Positions 47,478 to 58,919 of a DNA stretch of 64,000 bases are shown piece after piece. Origin of the DNA: Cladochytrium replicatum. Its lineage: Eukaryota; Chytridiomycota; Chytridiomycetes; Cladochytriales; Cladochytriaceae. Where the stretch lies: the NCBI GenBank assembly GCA_025526935.1, contig JAHLKD010000022.1, positions 441,501 to 505,500 on the forward strand, written 5' to 3'. The stretch's first letter is position 1. Every line of letters starts with the position of its first letter. A program made the position numbers and the translations under genes. The notes under the pieces were generated by a model. The model saw only the letters and a program-made list of their open reading frames with translations. It searched no databases and was not told the origin of the DNA.

Positions 47478-50400
47478 CTACCGCTGAGGAGACTGCCGCC
47501 TCTTCTTGAGCTCACCTAACGGCACCAAATCGTCCTCTTCCTCCTCATCCGCCGTCGAAATCTGTATCGGACTCGGCACGTACGGCGAAAACCCTCCACT
47601 CACAGCACCACCACCACCGCCGCCGTTCACCGCAACGCTGCTGTTCCCGCCCCAATTATACCCGCCCCACTTCTTCCCGCCCTCATCTTCGTCGCTCTCC
47701 CGGCTCGAGTCAGAGTCCGCGTCCGATCCAGAGAAATCGTCCTCGCCCGCACCTCCAGCTCCGGCGTAATTGAACCCGCTCGTCCACCGCGTGTATGTGT
47801 ACGTCACCGCCCCGCCGCTCGCGCTTGTCGCGGGTGCGGGCGCAGGCGCTACCGCGATGACAGGTACGGACGGCACCGATGTCGTAGCAGCTTTACTCGC
47901 GTTGCTCACGGGTCGATACTGCTCCGTCGGTTCGAACGAGAAACTCCCGCCTCCATACTGCTGCTGCACTTGCTGCTGCACATGCTGCACCTGAACCTGC
48001 ACCTGCCCCAAACTCGACGTCCTCGTACCCACAAACACCTCCCTGAAATGCTTGTCCTTCATCCTCTCCCCGCCAGCACCAACCCCGTCCCCTTCCTGCT
48101 GCTGAGCCTCCCCGGACGCCTCCAAGCTCACGAGCTCGCGCATCCCGCGCCTCTTCTTCTTCTTCTTGCCCTTTTTCCGCCTCGGACCCCGTCGCTTCAG
48201 CGTCACGTCCGCATGTACAGAGATGATGTAGAGCATCAAGTTGCTGATGGAGACTTGCTCGGCCAGCGTCCGTCGCTGGTCCGCGAGCTTCATGTGCGAG
48301 ACAGCGTAGATGTGCTTCTCGACGTGGAGCGGGTAGCGTGGGCCGTAGCCGCCAGCGGTCTCGTCGGAGGGTTCGGGTGGGTAGTAGTACGTGATTTCTG
48401 GTGGCGAGGGGCTCAGCGACGAAGTCGAGGAGGAGGAGGAGTTCGAGGGACGAATCAGGTTCATCAGCCACGACCAGCTGGTTTTCTTTGGACGTTTACT
48501 ACTCCAAGACGATTCAGACGATTCAGACGACTCGTAGGTACGTATTGTGTCGATCGAGCTCCGATCCGATACAACCGAGTCTGCAGAACTCGACACCTTC
48601 TCTTCGGATTGAGCGGGTGCAGGCGAAGTAATGGGTTTCACGGGATCAGGACCCGGCATCGCCATCGCGAGCGCATTTGTGAGCGCCTCCGCACGTCTCT
48701 GCATCTCCTCGTACCGCTGTATAGCTTCCTCCTCGCCCGTCTGCAGCGTAGCAAGCCCCAGCTCGCTCACCTCCGCTTCCGTCGTTCTCCGCTTCTTTTT
48801 CTTTTTCTTGTGGTGAGTCGGGCCGTCGTTAGAGTCAGCGGGCGGGTCTGGAAGTTGAACTTCGAGAATCTCGCCGGTGTCGATCGATTTCGGGTGATCG
48901 TCCGTCGGAGATTCGGGGAACGTCGACGGTGTCCTGTTCATAGTCGGAACAGCCCGCTTCCCCTTCACAATCTTTCCTCGTTTGAGCGGCGGCAACCCCT
49001 TCACTCTCCGCTCGTGGTCCACCGCACTGTGCGTGGCCCAATCGTCGTCGTTCGACCCAAAATCAAACGAGTTCCGTGATCCCGCATCAGTCGTCTCCGG
49101 AACATTAACTTGCTCCTTTACTTCCTCTTTCTTTTCTTCCTTCTCCGCCACCTCCTTTTCCTCAATGGGCGACTCCAGGTCTGCAAACAAATCGATGGTG
49201 TCAGGTGTGATGCTCACATGCCGCTCAATAAACGATTTTGTCCTTCGGAGAGGTTTCCGACTCAACGTCAACATGGCTCCAAGCCCGTCATCAATCTTTG
49301 GCGCGGCCGTCGTCCCGCTCCCCTCGGCCCCACCATCCCCCTGTTCCATATGGCTCGCAATCCACTGCTTAAATTCCGTCGGGTGCAGTTCCGGATGCGC
49401 ATGCGCGGGAACCCAGAACTGCTGCTGATGCTGCTGCGTCGAGTCCTCGACACTTGACGCCGTCGAGCTCGTCGATGTCGACGACGGATCATTCGTCAAG
49501 TTGGGCGGCGAGGACGACGGCGAAGAGGGGTCGATTTCCGCGCCGCCCGCCGTCGCGAACTTCACAAGCTCCAGTTCGGGATCCGTGGGTTCCAGCGTGG
49601 CGGTTTCAAACATTTCGAACTTGGAGAGCGCGGCTCGACGGGAGGCGATGAAGGTCGGGTCGAGGGAGGAGGCGACGAGGTTGATGAGCTGCTCGTTGGG
49701 GGTTGCTTGAGACGGGAGCTGCTGCAGGAGAGCGGTCAGACCATCGGCGTCGAGGCTGATGGATTTGGGGCGGAGACTTGGGACGAGGGAGGTGCGTGGG
49801 GAGGGGACGCGGGCGGGAGGGGTGGTGATGTTGTCGGAGTAGGGGACTTTGAGAGACCCTTGGCGGTTCAGGAGGGAGGAGTGCACTTGTGGAGTTGTGG
49901 ATGGTTGTGGTTCTGCAAGGTAAGGCGTGTCGGTGCGAGAGGGCGAGACGGATGAGGTTGTGGATATTGTATTGCTGGTGCCGTAAAATGAATGAGGTGT
50001 GTTTTTTGCATATCCATCGCCAGTGGTTCCATTGATTGTTGGGCTATCTCCACGTTCAGGAAGCCAGCTGAAGCGAGTTGTCTGTACCTCTGGAAGGAAT
50101 ACTAAAAACGATGCATTCGTTTGAAAACTCCATTAACTTCGTTAAGAGTCAACCTACCGGGGACAGAAGGAGGGGCAGGTGGATCTGGCGACGGCGATGG
50201 AGATGGGTACGCCGGGTCGGACATCGGCACCGATGGTTCTGGAGAAAGTGCATTCGTCGAAGGAAGATCCTCAGTCGAAAGTGACGAATGGCGAACGGAT
50301 AAAGAATGCTTTCTGATATGGCTTTTCAAGTTGGATGCGGAGAAGAAGTTCTTCAGCTTTGAAGAGATGCGGTTACCGAGACTGTCCGTTGATGCTTTTG

Positions 50401-50512
50401 AAGAGATAGACACAGCATCGTCGTTCGCGCTGGGGCCTCCGTCCTGCGAGGAGCGGAGCGACGAGCGAGAACCTATCCGAAACAGGCGGGGATGTGCCTG
50501 CCTGTCGCCCAT
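47478..50512 (-). CDS. Zds1/Zds2-type protein (PP2A-Cdc55 regulator)
   Basis: Two exons, 50512..50158 and 50101..47478, give 992 aa. Most of the protein is disordered and Ser/Pro-rich. The diagnostic part is the Zds C-terminal domain at about residues 750-810: RYPLHVEKHIYAVSHMKLAD followed by TLAEQVSISNLMLYIISVHA. In budding yeast this domain of Zds1/Zds2 binds the PP2A regulatory subunit Cdc55 and controls mitotic entry and exit, with effects on polarity. Just after it a very basic tract (RKKGKKKKKRR) may be a nuclear or membrane-binding signal. A region near residues 190-250 with FEMFETATLE and PTEFKQWIASHME is the only other ordered-looking part. The first exon begins MGDRQAHPRLF; its ATG follows a tandem octamer repeat by 44 bases. 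Confidence 0.82.
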
Positions 50513-50555
50513 GATGTCCCGGTGGACTGTACAGCTAATGCAAATCGGTCGAGCA

Positions 50556-50603
50556 GTCCACAGGTCCACACGTCCACACGTCCACAGGTCCACAGGTCCA
50601 CAG
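50556..50603. repeat. Six-copy 8-bp tandem repeat (GTCCACAG/C)
   Basis: Six head-to-tail copies of GTCCACAG, two of them ending in C instead of G, occupy 48 bases, followed by a partial GTCG. It lies 44 bases upstream of the Zds start codon, in its leader or core promoter. The unit on the coding strand is CTGTGGAC. Confidence 0.9.
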
Positions 50604-50639
50604 GTCGTTGCCAGTCGGTCTCGCAGTTGCTTAGCGTGG

Positions 50640-52203
50640 GAACTGGTTGACGGGTTTGGGGCTGCAAATCTTAAAAATAGAATTAGGAGATAGCGATGCA
50701 GTGGACTTGAATTGTACTGTTTAGAAACTTGATCATGAAGTCTATATCTGAAGTGAATGCTTTCATATCACCATCAAGTCCGGTTCTCGAACTTCCTGTC
50801 GGATCCAGTCGGCCCACTATAATCAGCAACAAATCGTAAGCAGTTCTCCGCTCCTTTCAGCTGCTATATACAAAGTTCAATCAACCCTTTAAGTGAATCA
50901 TCGACCCCAGTGACCCCACGTCCATGCTGACCTTGAAGATCTTTGATCGCCACATGTGTCGGTGTATCCCGCTCATGAGCATTTGTAACTTTTGCGTGCA
51001 AGCTATCTGCACTTTGGATATCGGTAGCTTTCTTCTCGCTCGCTCCATTCGCGTCCGCCCCAGTGCCCGGTTTATGTTGGGTACTTGGTTCAGGCTGTCG
51101 TATCACGAAACACTCTTTGCGCGGTGTCATCTTACGATGCGACGTCCTTCGTTTACACCGTTTCACGGTTCCTGTCGGTTTTCGTGACCTCAATTCGTCA
51201 ACCTTCTCCTTATTGGCGTCCAGTACATCGCCCTCTAGCTTTTCGTCAGCATGATCTTTCACTTAAACTCCTTCCACCTTCTCGTCGTCTTCTACATCAC
51301 CTCCCTCCAACTCTTTATACGGCACTTCCATGAGGGTAAACACCGGCGCCTCCACCACTTTCCCAGACGCCATCTCCCCACCAGGATACATCACCCTCCA
51401 CCTCAGATCCTGGTTCTCCTCCTCTCATCAGCACCTCCCCCAAAATGTCCATCTCCCCTTCCAACGCAACCCGTCCGATGCTCCTCGTCGAGCTCCGGCG
51501 CCTCTGCGCAAGCTCCTTCAGGAGTCCGTGGCACGTGTTCTGCGCTTTGTGCGCTCAAAGGTCGCGATGAGGGAGCGGAAGGCGGTCATGGCGGCTGCGG
51601 CGCCGAGGGGCTCGTCGGATGTGTATGTTTGTGCGGGGTCGGTGGGTTGTGCATGGTGGTGGTGGTCGTGAGGATGGAAACATGTTTGGCACGGTGAGGA
51701 GGGGTTGTGCGGGAAGGTGTAGTGATGCAGTTGGGGTGCTGCAGTGCGGAGTGCATACCGTTGTCTGGCGGATGCTCGTCGCTATTTACAAAATACGTGC
51801 GAGTGATAAAAACTTTCGCTGGTGGATGATAGGAAGCATTTTAGTTTGTGAGGGAGGAGACAGTGTTGAACCATCTGCAGTGATTGCATAATGCACCACA
51901 CAGTCGAGTCTTCCGAGAATAGTGTTGGATATCATATCTCGAGTGATCTCGGAGACGTTCGGCACTAGATCTCGGCTTCTTTCTTCTTTCACAGTGGAAA
52001 CGCCGTACTTGGATAACCGCAGTGCTACGACTGGATTATCCGCTTTTGGACACTGTCACGAAAATGCATTCGTGCGAATGTTATCTGACTGTCTTTAGCC
52101 GGCTCCCGTTAACTTATTACCTGTTTGGCAATAGCCTCACAAAAGCCAAGATCACTAAGCTTCAATTCACGTTATACATGCCATGCCATGCATTCTCTCT
52201 TCA
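50640..52203 (-). other. Unresolved region with coding-like minus-strand stretches
   Basis: Several minus-strand stretches look coded but I could not join or name them: DPAQTYTSDEPLGAAAAMTA with FRSLIATFERTKRR (about 51660-51550), LKELAQRRRSSTRSIGRVAL (about 51520-51460), MYPGGEMASGKVVEAPVFTL (about 51400-51320) and an open Lys/Glu-rich frame from 51262 to 50864. GC content is high at 51300-51660 and drops sharply on both sides. It could be one small multi-exon gene or a decayed one. The remainder up to 52203 is AT-rich and shows nothing. Confidence 0.3.
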
Positions 52204-54005
52204 TCATTGTCCCGACCCATACTGCTGCCTCTGCATCGCTTCACGGTTCTTCCTCCCAATAGGCCACTGCCTCAAAGACGCCATCTCCTCCAAGTACTTC
52301 AAATCATTCCGTATCGGCCCCTGAATCACAACCGTCGGCTCCCCGCTCCCACTCCGCTTCCAATCCACCATCTCCCCTCCAAACCTCAACGGGCTCTTCT
52401 CCTCCGCTCCAAACACCGTTCTCCTCGCCACCCTCTTCAGATCCTCTGTCGTCAACGCCTCGATACGCCTACACATCTCCCGCGCGTCAACACGCTGCCC
52501 GTACAGCAGCACCTGCCGTCCGATATCCTCCACCTCCACAATCTTGCTCTCGAGCGTCATGAGCAGGTTCGATTTGAGCTGGTTCTTGGCCCGCGAGAGC
52601 TCCTTGTCCGTGATCCTATTCGTCATCAGCAAAAGCTGCTCGCACAGAACCGGGATCACGAAACGGTGCGCGTCGGGGTGGTCAGGGTCCACCGACGCCG
52701 AGATGCCAAAGAGGCCCGTGTCGGTGTACGCGTAGTTGAGCATGTTGCAGTTCTCGATCCAGTGGAACCGGTTCAGAACTTGCGTGTACAGACGCGTGTG
52801 CATGCCCTTGCCGGGACCCCCGGCCGAAAAGGACCCGCCGCCACCCATCAGCGACGTGAGCGTCGCGAGCGCGTACACGTCCGGGTCGCGGATCGAGGGC
52901 GCTTCGAATGCAATGTACACGTGTGTGAAGACACGTTGGTCGGGATTGCTCGGCGGGGGCATATCGGTCGTATCGAACAGCTGCACGTTTCCGCCATACA
53001 GTGGTTTCGCCGCGCTGGCCTGCATCGCCAGCGTCTCTTTCGATGGCTCGGGCATGTCCGCGAAATACTTGCCCACGAGATCCACAAGCTGCGCATGCTC
53101 CATCCCGATCCCGGCAACTACAATCCGGTTCGGCGTGAACCAGTTTGACCTGTACTTGCGCAGCGTTTCGGGGGTCATGGCTTCGAGCATGCCGGGCGGA
53201 CAAAGTACGGAGAGACCCAACGTGTTCGGCTCCATTGTGCTCGGATCCGAAAAGGCGACGTGGTGCAAGGCCTCGGGAAGCATCATCTCGGGTTTCTCGG
53301 CGAGCTCGGATATTTCGAATAAGGTCCCCTCTTTGACTTCGTCTAGTTCCTCTTTGAGGATCCGTGGGTACCGCACGATCTGCGAGAATATGTCCACGAT
53401 CGCTTCGGTGTCCTTTGGGAATACCGAGGCCTGGTACATGATCCCCTCGCGTGAGCTGTGTGCAATAACGTTCCCCCCAAGCGTCTCGAGTTTCCGGACC
53501 ATCTCCTCCGATGACATATCCCGTGTCGACTAAATCAAAGAGTTGTAAAACCCCATAGCTTGCAAAAAAGCAGGGCGTGTTCACACACCTTGAAAGACAT
53601 TCGATCGAGTACATGGCTCACACCCAACAGCTCCGGAGTCTCATACCGCGTCCCTGCGTCGATGTACACACCCAACGCCGCGAAATGGCCGGGTGAATTC
53701 ACGGTTGCGACACGTATACCGTTCGGAAGCGATGTGACAACAGTTGGAGATGGAGTGTGGTCTTTGAGCGTGCTGGGTGCGGCTCCGGCGTCCCATAGCT
53801 TTGAGAGCCCGAGGAAATTTCTCGGTGGAAGGGAGGTGGTTAAGGGCCGGGTGAATAAACATGACTGCAGTAGTGATGAATTGGCAAAGAATGAGACCAG
53901 AAATCATTGCGGTGAGGACAACACTCTTACCCGTAAGAGCGAATGCGAATGCAAATGCGAGCGTAGTCGGCAGAGAGCCCGCATTCCCTTCGGTGTTATC
54001 GCCAT
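52204..54005 (-). CDS. MAS2: Mitochondrial-processing peptidase alpha subunit
   Basis: Three exons, 54005..53931, 53864..53589 and 53529..52204, give 558 aa. The first 45 residues are rich in Arg, Leu, His and Ser with no acid (MAITPKGMRALCRLRSHLHS), a classic matrix presequence. The M16 peptidase fold follows: TSLPNGIRVATVNSPGHFAA, VYIDAGTRYETPELLGVSH and DRMSFKSTRD. The HxxEH zinc motif of the beta subunit is replaced, as expected for alpha. The glycine-rich substrate loop GGGGSFSAGGPGKGM is present and defines MPP-alpha. The heterodimer cleaves presequences from imported proteins in the matrix. The gene is head-to-head with the region leading into Lcp5, with about 60 bases between possible starts. 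High GC and strong codon bias. Confidence 0.95.
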
Positions 54006-54069
54006 GACCGATCCGTTTTTGATTTGATTTTGAGACACGGCAACCACGTGTGCTTTTCTGACACTTGGA

Positions 54070-54578
54070 ATGGGACGACCAACAACCGACGAGGCATCCG
54101 CATTCCTGGGCAACCTGTTGCCAGCGAAAAGGCACCAGCGGCATGCTGACAACTCCAACGATGAGTCAGACGGTATTTATCTCTTTCTTCTTGCTCTTTG
54201 AAACTACCCACGGGAGCGGGTCTGCACTTGGAACTTGTCGCAAAACACCTCAGATCGCTCGTGTATGGGAGGACTTGACTTGTTCCTTGTCGTGCGACTC
54301 AACAGTTTTTCGCCGTGCTCATTATTCTCCTAAAGCTGTGCGAAATGGTTAAACGTGGAAGATTATATTCTGGACTTTTTGGCCCAAGAGTGGTTTGAGG
54401 TTGGGTCAAGTAATGGACCCACTGGCTTCCTCGCGGGGCGCGAAGGCGTAGCGTTGCTTCGACTGCAAGCGGCTGCGTTGGGTAACTCCCATGTCCTACA
54501 TTTTTTGCGTTGCGTTTCAGTCTTGTGTGTGTGTCTTTTTCCAGTTGTTGGAAGAATTGTGTGCTCACACTGATCATT
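54070..54578 (+). other. Possible 5' exon(s) of Lcp5 or a separate short gene
   Basis: An ATG at 54070 opens a frame of about 34 codons (MGRPTTDEASAFLGNLLPAK) ending at a GTATTT donor near 54171. Near 54355-54480 another open stretch reads EDYILDFLAQEWFEVGSSNG and ends at a GTAACT donor whose phase fits the first clear Lcp5 exon. I could not connect them without a stop, so the true structure is undecided. Confidence 0.3.
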
Positions 54579-54583
54579 TGCAG

Positions 54584-56109
54584 TGGAGGATCAGGAGCCG
54601 AGTCTTGATGGGGAGTCTCATTCTCCAACAACTCTCGCTACAAATGGAAACGCAAAGACGCACGACGTTCCCGAAAACGACACCGTCGACACCGATGCGT
54701 TCGTAGCTCTAGTCCAAGATCTCACCACCAATGCCCAAGAAGTTCAAGGGCGTGTAAAATCCCTTCTCGATCGGTAATAATGACCTTACGTCCCCCGGAT
54801 TTGCATTCGCTCACGCCTCCACTGTTTTTAGCGTCCGCTCGAACGAACTTCCAACATCCAAAGGCATCTCCCTCCTCGACGTCAAGATCCACACCCTCCT
54901 AAGCTATATCACAAACCTCACCTACCTCATCCTCCGCAAATCCAACGGTTCATCCATCTTTCAACACAAATGCGTCGACAGGCTCGCCGAGCTCCGCGTC
55001 GTACTTGAAAAGGTCCGCCCGCTCGAGCTCAAGCTCAAGTACCAGATCGACAAGCTCGTGTCCCTCGCGACAACGCGGCCGGAGAACAAAGAAGGCGGGG
55101 CGAAGGAGGGCGCGAAGAAAGACACGATTGCTGCGGTCGTGGAGGATCCGCTGAGGTTCAAACCGAACCCCATGAACCTGGTCTCGAAATCCCGCGACGG
55201 TAGTTAGCTAACTCACACCTCGTTTTTCCGGTGTTCTCACATTCTTCATCCCGTTAGTGGGCCGATCGCGCGGTGGAGACGACGAGGGCGAGCCTGAACA
55301 CACGGGCGTCTACAAACCGCCCAAACTCGTCCCGATGCGCTACGACGACGATCCGAAGCAAGCCGCCTCGTCGCGTCTCTCTGCTCGCATGCGCGAGCGC
55401 GCGTCCCGCTCGCGTCTCATGGGTGAACTCGCCTACGAGTTTGGGGACCGTCCCGAAGAGCTCACGGCCGAAGGTTCAGGCCGGCTCGCGAAATTCGCGA
55501 ACGCGGGCAACGCGGACGACGAGCGCTGGGCCGAGCGGGAGCGGTACGAGGAGGAAAACTTTGTGAGGCTGGCGGTCACGAAGGAGGATAAAAAGTATAT
55601 GAGGAGGAAGACGAAGGAGCAAGGCATAAGCACTTTCGATGACGAGTTTTCGGTGAGTCCGTAATAGCGAAAGAAATTATTTCCCTTGCTGGAAGTTGAC
55701 AGATGATGACTTTTTCCACTCTCAGAACCTGCAGTCGGACTTTGCCAAGTTTAACGACATCAATTCAGCGCTGGATGCGGACGATGGGTCTTTGAATCGG
55801 AGAAAGCAGCGTGGGAGAGCTATGCTCGGCGATGACGGTGAAGACGATGATGATGAAGGCGCGGGAGGAAGGAAGCGCAAGTACAACGATGCCGGTGAGC
55901 TTGTGAGCACGCTCAGTAGCTTGGCACGGACAGGTGTTCGCAGCAAGTTTGACGAAGATCTCGAGGAAATCGAGCGGGGCCATGTCGAGACATTAGAACC
56001 TGTTCGCGGACCGTCAAGAGGACGTGGGTCGAAAGGCAGCGGGAAGCGCGGTGGGCGTGTCAACAGTAGCAGGGGAAACAACAAAAGGAGAAGAGTTGGA
56101 GGGCGGTAG
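54584..56109 (+). CDS. Lcp5/neuroguidin (Sas10/C1D family) ribosome-biogenesis protein
   Basis: Four exons are clear: 54584..54773, 54832..55199, 55258..55652 and 55726..56109. The Sas10/C1D helical domain reads GISLLDVKIHTLLSYITNLT, LRKSNGSS and LAELRVVLEKVRPLELKLKY. The middle part has the neuroguidin-type stretch YKPPKLVPMRYDDD and RASRSRLMGELAYEFGDRPE. The C-terminus is acidic then Arg/Gly/Lys-rich (SRGRGSKGSGKRGGRVN), as in nucleolar RNA-binding proteins. Lcp5 belongs to the small-subunit processome and NGDN is its animal homolog. The exon at 54584 opens with a phase-1 acceptor and has no ATG, so at least one upstream exon with the start codon is missing from this model; candidates are discussed for 54070..54578. 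Confidence 0.87.
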
Positions 56110-56198
56110 ATTGAGTGCGCACACTTCCCGACTTCTGGCCTTACGCGGCCCATTTGGAATGCATTTAACTTAAAACACACTACATTGATCCTGATTCA

Positions 56199-57158
56199 TT
56201 AAACAACTTTCTGGCTGAAGGCAAACAAGCAATACTCCTGCGTATCCGTAACCTTTGTCCTCACTGTTCCTTGCCCACCCGCCGGCGGGGCTGACTCCAC
56301 AATCCTCGCAACGCTAAACTCAAACACGTTTAGCCCGGGCTCAACGTACACGGTAAAGTCATCAAAAGTCTTCGGTGTTGCCGCAGTAGCAGCTGCAGCC
56401 TGTGCCACCGCCGGCTCGAGTTTGCGTTTGTTCTGCCACCCAACAGCCTCGAACCGCATGTTGGCCCTGCTGGCGTAGAGCAGACGGATGTTGAGGTTAC
56501 TGATGCGAGGGTCGAGGGTGATCGAGTGGTGTGTCGTGTCGGTGGTGGAGAGGATCAGAGCTAGAAAGTTGTTGTTGGAGACGATACCCATCGATGAAAC
56601 GAATCTGGACTTTGCTGTTAAAACAGTCAGTAAATCAATGGGTTTATAAAAAAAATGCGAGGGAGCTCGCTCGCTCACATTTTGCGGCAGATACGGCGGA
56701 ACGAGGAACCGAAGGAGTTGTGCTCTGATTTCCGGACGCATCGCCTGTCCCGGCCCCGCCTTGTGAAGTCGCACCGCCACCAGAGGCACTCCCACCGGTC
56801 CCGCGTGAGCCAGAACCATCCGCTTGTGTGCTCCCAGATGCAACTGAGGCAGTCGTGGCACTCGACCCGCCCGCAAGTTCAACCACACCATCGACCTTTT
56901 CGTCCAATCCATTTGTTTTTTCCGTATTTTCAGCGACGGGAACCTTTGAGTTTGATGTGGGTCGCGCTGGAATCTCTATTGGCCTGAACTCAGGCTCTGG
57001 AATAGCAGAATAGGAGAGGCTTGGTGGCTGTTTTGGATATGTTAGATCAGAGATTTATGATTCTGCAATGTACTCACCTTAGAGCTGTGGGCTAGCCTGA
57101 GTCTCTTCGTCGGTGGGCCCGGGCGGTCGATTCCGCTGTGCTTGGCGAGGGTGAGCAT
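56199..57158 (-). CDS. Unrecognised protein with C-terminal beta-sandwich-like part
   Basis: I do not recognise this gene. Three exons, 57158..57078, 57027..56679 and 56614..56199, give 281 aa with consistent phases. The start MLTLAKHSGIDRPGPPTKRL is basic. Residues 30-140 are disordered, with PSLSYSAIPEPEFRPIEIPA and a Gly/Ser/Thr-rich stretch. The last 140 residues look folded and beta-rich: SSMGIVSNNNFLALILSTTD, RISNLNIRLLYASRANMRFE and DFTVYVEPGLNVFEFSVARI. The composition suits a subunit of a nuclear (for example chromatin) complex, but that is a guess. It diverges from the pectate lyase with about 200 bases between start codons and is convergent with Lcp5. Confidence 0.65.
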
Positions 57159-57362
57159 TTCAAGGTCACGTGGGCATGGAGGGATCTGGAAATAAAGAAA
57201 AAGTCACTGCTATCATGCTCTACCGTAACCCAGGGGTTTCGGAATAGTGATCTGGTTGCTCGTATCGGATTTCGAAGTATTACGAGTGGCCCCCACTTTT
57301 TTAGTCGCAAGTTCGTGATGAAAATTTAAAAGGAACATCAAATTTTCAGGCAGGTGTTCTTT

Positions 57363-58919
57363 ATGAGACTTTCTTTGCGCACATTGTTAGCCTTTTTGGC
57401 CGCCTCGACAGTGGACGCTCGACCGCTCAATTCGCAAAATCGCGCTTCACTCCTCAATGACCTCTCACTTTTGCGCCCCGCGGGCTGGGGAAGCGGAACC
57501 TTCGGAGGGCACGGAAACTTCTCCAATGCCGCAGTTTATGTGGTTAGAAACCGAGGTAAGGTCATTTCACTCGGCTTGGGATCTTCACTCATATCTTTCG
57601 TCAGTCGAGTTCAATGCATCATTAGCCAATAATGGGCGACCTTCAAGCCCAAAGATCATTTTTGTGGAAGGCGATGTCGTCGGAGACCAGTCCGACGACT
57701 TGAACCCACTTGCGTTTGAAGACTATTCGCCAGGGTGTAGGTCCTTCAGTCCCGCCTTGAAATATTCATCCTAATTCTAGTTCGCAGACAAATTCACAGA
57801 TTATCTGAGCTGCTTTGAAGACAATGGACTCAAAGACTTGACCACCGGACCGTACCAAACTCCAGGATGCAAAAAGATCAATGATCAACGGTTGGCCGCT
57901 GCCGCAGTTCAGAAATCGAGGGTCGCCTTTGACATCCCGTCCTACACAACCATCATCGGTGTGGGCGAAACCGGACGGTTCTTAGGTGCGATGCTGCGAG
58001 TGGACAAGAAAACCCAGGTTGTTCTGTATAACCTGTACATCGAAGCACCTCGCGATCTGTTCACTGAATGGACTCCCACGGACGGTGCAGAGGGCAACTG
58101 GGTAAGCGGTCGGCTGAAACTATTTGAGACTCTCGATTAATTTTTGTGAAGAATGCTGAGTATGACGCTGTTCAAGTGACTGAGTCCACGTACATCTGGG
58201 TCGACCATTGTACCTTTACCGATGGAAGATTCCCCAAATCTCAAGCACCGACTGCGTTTGGTGCCCGGCGCGTCGAGTACCACGACGGTCATCTCGACAT
58301 AACAAAATCCTCCGACTTTGTCTCTGTTTCCAACAACTTGTTTGCTTCCCACGACAAGACCAACCTGATCGGTGGAAGCGACACCCGCACCGCCGATTCC
58401 GGTACTCTTCGCGTAACGTTCTACAATAACCACTGGAAATCATGCAACCAGCGTCTCCCGCGCGTGCGCTTCGGACGAGTGCACGTCTTTAACAACCTCT
58501 TCCAAGCATACACGGACGATCCAGACTACCCAGCAAAAGCCGGTTCGTCATATTTCTTGGGAATGGGACTAGAGGGGAAGATTTTCTCGGAATCAAACGT
58601 GTTTGAGTTTGTGGGTGCTGGGAACTCTTCAGACATCATCGTATCAGCGTTAAATGGATACGAGTTCTTTGATCGCAACTCGTTCTACAATGGACAGCCG
58701 GTGAACGTCGCGGCTATTGCGTACGATAAGTTCTTGAAGAGAAAAATGGACAGGCTTGAGAGCGATGCGAAGGCGGGGACAGTATCGCCGGAATGGGCGC
58801 TCAAGAACTTTACAACAAACAGCTGGGATCCGGCTCAGGCTTATCAGTATGATATTTTGAGTTTGGTAGATGTGATCAAAGCGAACGTGCTTTCGAATTC
58901 TGGCGTTGGTGCGAGATAG
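57363..58919 (+). CDS. Secreted pectate lyase (polysaccharide lyase family 1)
   Basis: The start at 57363 gives a signal peptide of about 20 residues (MRLSLRTLLAFLAASTVDA). PL1 features follow: GWGSGTFGGHGN, IPSYTTIIGVGETG, the conserved STYIWVDHCTFTDG (aspartate-rich calcium site region), HLDITKSSDFVSVSNNLFAS, RLPRVRFGRVHVFNNLF (catalytic Arg in RxPRxRxGxxHVxNN) and a C-terminal helical tail. Exons 57363..57555 and 58152..58919 are firm, with about 57605..57734 and about 57781..58101 between. The second junction is odd: the obvious donor (GTGTAG) and acceptor (TTCTAG) give a phase one base off, so an unusual splice site or a one-base fault is likely there. The enzyme cleaves pectin by beta-elimination, suiting a plant- or pollen-degrading fungus. 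Confidence 0.85.

Noticed and set aside
47970-49079. 369-codon plus-strand open frame
   Set aside because: Antisense of the Zds coding exon, whose identity is fixed by its C-terminal domain; the frame has no known motif.
52183-53148. 321-codon plus-strand open frame and a second one at 52736-53533
   Set aside because: Antisense of MPP-alpha. GC-rich third positions explain the lack of stops.
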